Virus record (IMG/VR): IMGVR_UViG_3300032397_000047
Coordinates: 1 to 32,586 of that record
DNA from: a virus
DNA length: 32,586 bases
Strand: one strand, 5' to 3'
Below the pieces are notes generated by a model, which saw nothing but the letters and a program-made list of their open reading frames with translations, had not been told where the DNA came from and searched no databases. The translations under genes and the position numbers were made by a program. Each line of letters opens with the position of its first letter. Positions within the stretch are counted from its first letter, which is position 1. Of this stretch, positions 29,809-32,586 are shown in pieces.

Positions 29809-30677
29809 TCAACGGTAAGAAAGTCATCGCCCTCTCGGGCGTCGAGAGCACGGGCAAGACGACCCTCGCGACGATGCTTGTCGGCAGGCTCCGCTCCAGG
29901 GGCATTCTTGCAGAGATCGTGTACGAACCCGGCGCGTCGCTGCCGTTCCCGCCTACTTTCCTTGATCAAGGCTTAGACGGCTGGATGTACCAGGTGACGC
30001 GGCGCATCTCGAACGAGATCGCGACTTCGACTCGCTCGAACGTGGCGTGGTTGATCCTAGATCGTACGCCGATCGACTTCGTTGCGTACTATAAGACGCG
30101 CTTCGTGCCGAAGCACAGCGAGGTGATGCTTGCGCGCTCGATGGCAGCGCTGGCCGCTTCGTGGGTGCGGCAGTACGACGGCATCTACTTCCTGAGGTCA
30201 CAAGGCGCTGAGTACCGCGAGGACGGCTACCGAGCCGCGCCTGGTGTCAACACGTGGCGTGAGATCTCCGAAGCGCCCATGCTGAAGGCCTTGCAAGACG
30301 CCCGGCCCATCCAGCACCCTGTGGAAGTGGCGGGCAGTTTCCGAGAACGCTCAGAGTTCGTGTATCACGACATCCTGCGTGAGCACCTCAACGAGACTCG
30401 ACCGGCTCGGGCTTACGAGCAGGTTTCGGTGTGGTTGAGGCAGCGCGGCTGGAAGCTCAAGGAAGTTAGGGCGCAAGGCTCAAACAGCCTTACTCGGTTT
30501 CACGCGCCTACCGACAACGACGACATCGACATGATGGTGGTTGTGGAGGGCGACGCCAACTACGCGGTGAGAGTCCGCGCCGACTTCATGCAGCACAAGG
30601 AGCAGATGGAGAACATGGTGCAGGCAGACCTGGACGTTCTGATCGTTCCTGCGGGCCTGGAAGCGCACGAGGTATGA
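29805..30677 (+). CDS. P-loop nucleoside/nucleotide kinase fused to nucleotidyltransferase-like domain
   Basis: The start at 29805 overlaps the previous stop. The N-terminal domain has ALSGVESTGKTTLA (Walker A 12-19) and LILDRTPIDFVAYY (LDR near 85-87), like the AAA_28/NadR/dNMP kinase group. Residues about 215-283 resemble a polymerase-beta-type nucleotidyltransferase: KEVRAQGSNSLTRF (GS at 225-226), NDDIDMMVVVEG (D240, D242), ADLDVLIVPAG (D277). A two-domain protein that phosphorylates and nucleotidylates could activate a small molecule such as a sugar. It overlaps the dpdA-like gene by ATGA. Confidence 0.7.
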   Translation: MINGKKVIALSGVESTGKTTLATMLVGRLRSRGILAEIVYEPGASLPFPPTFLDQGLDGWMYQVTRRISNEIATSTRSNVAWLILDRTPIDFVAYYKTRFVPKHSEVMLARSMAALAASWVRQYDGIYFLRSQGAEYREDGYRAAPGVNTWREISEAPMLKALQDARPIQHPVEVAGSFRERSEFVYHDILREHLNETRPARAYEQVSVWLRQRGWKLKEVRAQGSNSLTRFHAPTDNDDIDMMVVVEGDANYAVRVRADFMQHKEQMENMVQADLDVLIVPAGLEAHEV

Positions 30678-31666
30678 GAGTCTATCTAGCCGCGGTTTCG
30701 CAGTTCTATTCCTCCGCGCCTAGGTCAAAGCACGGCGGCAGTAGCCAGATCCACCGACTACTCACGTCGTACTTGCCCCAGTTCAAGGACGAGCAGAAGC
30801 TGCTCACGGCACTTGATCGCGGCTGCCAGCCTATCGACTACTGCGTGGACTCGGGAGCGCACGTCTGGCTCGCCGCCTTCTTCAAGAAGGATGAGAAAGC
30901 GCCGGTCTCGCAGATTGAAGACACGATCGCGCGCTTCTTAGCGTCCGTGCGCCGACTGCCGCGCAAGCCTACGTTCATCGTTGAGCTAGATCTCCAGCGC
31001 ATCTACGGACTCGACACCATCACTGCGTGGCGCAGAGACCTTTGGGCGCCGTTTGAAAAGGAGACCGGGATCCGAGTCTGCTACGTATGGCACGAAGTCG
31101 ACACAGCGAAGCGGTGGTACGAGATGCTCGAACACCCCGACATTCGCTACATGGGGATGGGCGGTAACCGGGCCGTCCCAGTCGATCTCCGTAAGGTGCT
31201 CATGTACGATGCCTACAAGGCAGCGAAGCCCGTGCACGGTTTCGCTGCGGTCGACGCAAAGTGGATGAAGCAGATCCCGTTCTACAGCGTCGACTCCACG
31301 AGTTGGTCCGTTGGAGCGCAAGTCTTCGGCCTCGCCCCCACGTTTGATGCAGCTGTTGGAAAGATCCGGCAATACCCTGTAGGCAACAGGGAGTTTCGTA
31401 CCAACCCGCGCCAAGCTGCAGCGAACCTGATCAAGGCAAAGAAGTTCTTTGCCAGTGACATCGTGGAGAAGGAAAATGGGCAGAAGAACTACGGCCGCTT
31501 CCATACCGCCGCCGCTGACGTCTTCCGAAGACTCGAAGAGTGGCACACGGCCTACTGGAAAGCGAAAGGGCTCGACTGGGACGCGCAGCTCCGCAAGCAC
31601 GGTAATGAAATCCCAGGGCTCGCCGGCGGGCACCTCCTCAAAGAAGCCAGTGAACACGCTGGCTGA
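30674..31666 (+). CDS. dpdA: DpdA-like DNA 7-deazaguanine transglycosylase
   Basis: A 330-residue TGT-superfamily protein. YCVDSGAHVWLAA (D59), FIVELDLQRIYG, VCYVWHEVDTAKRWYEMLEH, IRYMGMGGNRA and FYSVDSTSW (D207) follow the order seen in phage DpdA: the two aspartates take the catalytic and nucleophile places of tRNA-guanine transglycosylase. No C-x-C-x-x-C zinc cluster of tRNA enzymes is visible, which fits the DNA-acting branch. It should exchange guanine in DNA for the 7-deazaguanine base made by FolE, QueD and QueE. Confidence 0.85.
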   Translation: MRVYLAAVSQFYSSAPRSKHGGSSQIHRLLTSYLPQFKDEQKLLTALDRGCQPIDYCVDSGAHVWLAAFFKKDEKAPVSQIEDTIARFLASVRRLPRKPTFIVELDLQRIYGLDTITAWRRDLWAPFEKETGIRVCYVWHEVDTAKRWYEMLEHPDIRYMGMGGNRAVPVDLRKVLMYDAYKAAKPVHGFAAVDAKWMKQIPFYSVDSTSWSVGAQVFGLAPTFDAAVGKIRQYPVGNREFRTNPRQAAANLIKAKKFFASDIVEKENGQKNYGRFHTAAADVFRRLEEWHTAYWKAKGLDWDAQLRKHGNEIPGLAGGHLLKEASEHAG

Positions 31667-32387
31667 TCTGGCAGTCGACATCTCAAAACCGCTGGCGTTC
31701 GATAAGCACGGGATCGTGAGGATCGGACCGATGCGCATCGGCTTCGTGAAGCCAGCGGACATCAACCCGCGCCGAGACAACCCTCGCGCCATGTCCCCCG
31801 AGGAACTGACAGCGCTGCGGTCGAGCGTGGACAGCATGGGCTTCAAGAGCTTCGTGCTCGCGGAGGAGCTGAAGCCAGGGAAGTTCGGCATCGTCGACGG
31901 CCACCACCGTGTGCAGGTGCTCAAGGAGAAGGGCGCCCCGCGCGTCCCCATCATCTTGCTGGACCCCGGAACGGACGCAGGGCAGGTAGACCTTGCCATG
32001 CTGTCGTTCAACGTCACAGGGAGCCCCAACGGGCCCGTGTTCGTCGACTTCGTGCGCGAGTTGGTGGCGAAGATGGGTGTCGATATCGTTGCCTCGCACG
32101 TGGCGCTCGACCCAGCGTTCTTGCTCGACCTCAGCAAGACAATGGACGACGCACTGGCAGCCATGGCGTTGGTGAACCAGGACGGGTCGCCCGCAGGCGC
32201 AGAGGCGGCTGAAGACGGCGAGTTCTGGCAAGGGCGCCCGTTGCGCGTCGAGTTGGTGAACACGCCGGCCACGCGCCGGCTGTTGGGTGAGGCCAAGCGC
32301 AAGTCTGGCGCTGACACAGACGGGCAGGCAGTGCTGGCTGCGCTGAAGTGGTACGTCGAGCTTGAGAGCAGCATAGCTGTCGAGTAA
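31650..32387 (+). CDS. ParB/Srx-fold domain protein (second copy)
   Basis: GTG at 31650 is chosen because it overlaps the dpdA end; the upstream part of the long frame is shadow sequence. No strong ribosome binding site is seen, so coupling is likely. The domain reads FVKPADINPRRDNPRAMSPE, LRSSVDSMGFKSFVLAEELK and FGIVDGHHRVQVLKEKGAPR, with GHHR as in the first ParB-like gene. The C-terminal part is helical. It is the last gene of the block and lies 30 bases before a terminator. It may nick or regulate DNA. Confidence 0.75.
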   Translation: MNTLADLAVDISKPLAFDKHGIVRIGPMRIGFVKPADINPRRDNPRAMSPEELTALRSSVDSMGFKSFVLAEELKPGKFGIVDGHHRVQVLKEKGAPRVPIILLDPGTDAGQVDLAMLSFNVTGSPNGPVFVDFVRELVAKMGVDIVASHVALDPAFLLDLSKTMDDALAAMALVNQDGSPAGAEAAEDGEFWQGRPLRVELVNTPATRRLLGEAKRKSGADTDGQAVLAALKWYVELESSIAVE

Positions 32388-32416
32388 GGGCGCTAAACAG
32401 AAGCATCCCGCACAAG

Positions 32417-32443
32417 GCTTACGCTGAGAAGCGTAGGCTTTTT
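32417..32443 (+). terminator. Intrinsic terminator at the end of the plus-strand block
   Basis: GCTTACGC (32417-32424) pairs with GCGTAGGC (32431-32438) with one G-U pair, a 6-base loop, then TTTTT (32439-32443). It follows the last gene by 30 bases and precedes the next gene's GGAGG. It should end transcription from the 7280 promoter. Confidence 0.8.
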
Positions 32444-32459
32444 ACGTTGGAGGAATCGA

Positions 32460-32586
32460 TTGGACCCTAATGAATCACTGGAAGAACTCCGCGCCGCGAT
32501 AGCGGTCTTTCGCCCTCACGCTTACGCGCCTGTCGGTGATAGCTCAACAGTCCTTGCGCGCTTGATCCTCATCGCAGAGGCAGGCG
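32460..32586 (+). CDS. Partial unknown protein, N-terminus only
   Basis: A TTG start at 32460 has GGAGG 6 bases upstream, and the frame stays open for 42 codons to the window end. It begins MDPNESLEELRAAIAVFRPH and continues AYAPVGDSSTVLARLILIA. An acidic helix at the N-terminus of this kind is common in short phage proteins. No function can be assigned from 42 residues. Confidence 0.6.
   Translation, partial: MDPNESLEELRAAIAVFRPHAYAPVGDSSTVLARLILIAEAG

Noticed and set aside
30986-32374. Minus-strand open frame of 462 codons
   Set aside because: Shadow of the DpdA-like and ParB-like genes; rich in Ser and Pro with no motif.

Overview
The window looks like part of a tailed double-stranded DNA bacteriophage genome with a high-GC host. 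The evidence is gene content (primase, DnaB-like helicase, family A polymerase, gp32-like SSB, RecA, Mre11/Rad50 pair, MazG), dense packing with stop/start overlaps of ATGA or GTGA type, strong GGAGG ribosome binding sites and long co-directional gene runs. No virion, lysis, integrase or tRNA gene is visible. The host and phage lineage cannot be fixed from this sequence; the promoters I can read are of housekeeping sigma-70 type.

Layout. (1) Positions 1-4715 are a minus-strand operon: small unknown proteins, then a RecB/Cas4-like nuclease, a VWA/metallopeptidase-like protein and a MoxR-type AAA+ ATPase. (2) 4716-5305 is non-coding, with an operator-like motif cluster, a 17-bp direct repeat and a run of strong hairpins. 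(3) 5306-6972 is a second minus-strand operon of small unknown genes, including two 38-residue genes that overlap their neighbours by 4 bases. (4) 6973-7354 is a divergent control region with a good promoter in each direction and two tandem repeats. (5) From 7355 to 32387 everything reads on the plus strand. First come control-type proteins (sigma-like, ParB-like, HTH, ribbon-helix-helix with a histone-like tail) and an SF2 helicase. Replication follows (DnaB-like helicase, primase, DUF1599-like, HIRAN, a UDG-exonuclease-PolA fusion carrying an intein, SSB, RecA), then recombination (Mre11-like, DEDDh exonuclease, Rad50-like) and MazG. Last is a base-modification block (QueE, FolE, QueD-like, glycosyltransferase, unknown, P-loop kinase/nucleotidyltransferase, DpdA-like, ParB-like). 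It ends at a good intrinsic terminator, and a new gene starts at 32460.

How it works together. The middle of the plus strand can supply most of a replisome plus end processing and strand exchange. The last block can make a 7-deazaguanine precursor from GTP (FolE, QueD, QueE) and insert it into DNA (DpdA-like). No QueC is seen, and three extra genes (glycosyltransferase, unknown, kinase/nucleotidyltransferase) sit between queD and dpdA, so an unusual or hypermodified 7-deazaguanine is the most interesting metabolic idea here. The other standout is the polymerase intein: an HNH endonuclease lies wholly inside it but in a different reading frame, with its own ribosome binding site.
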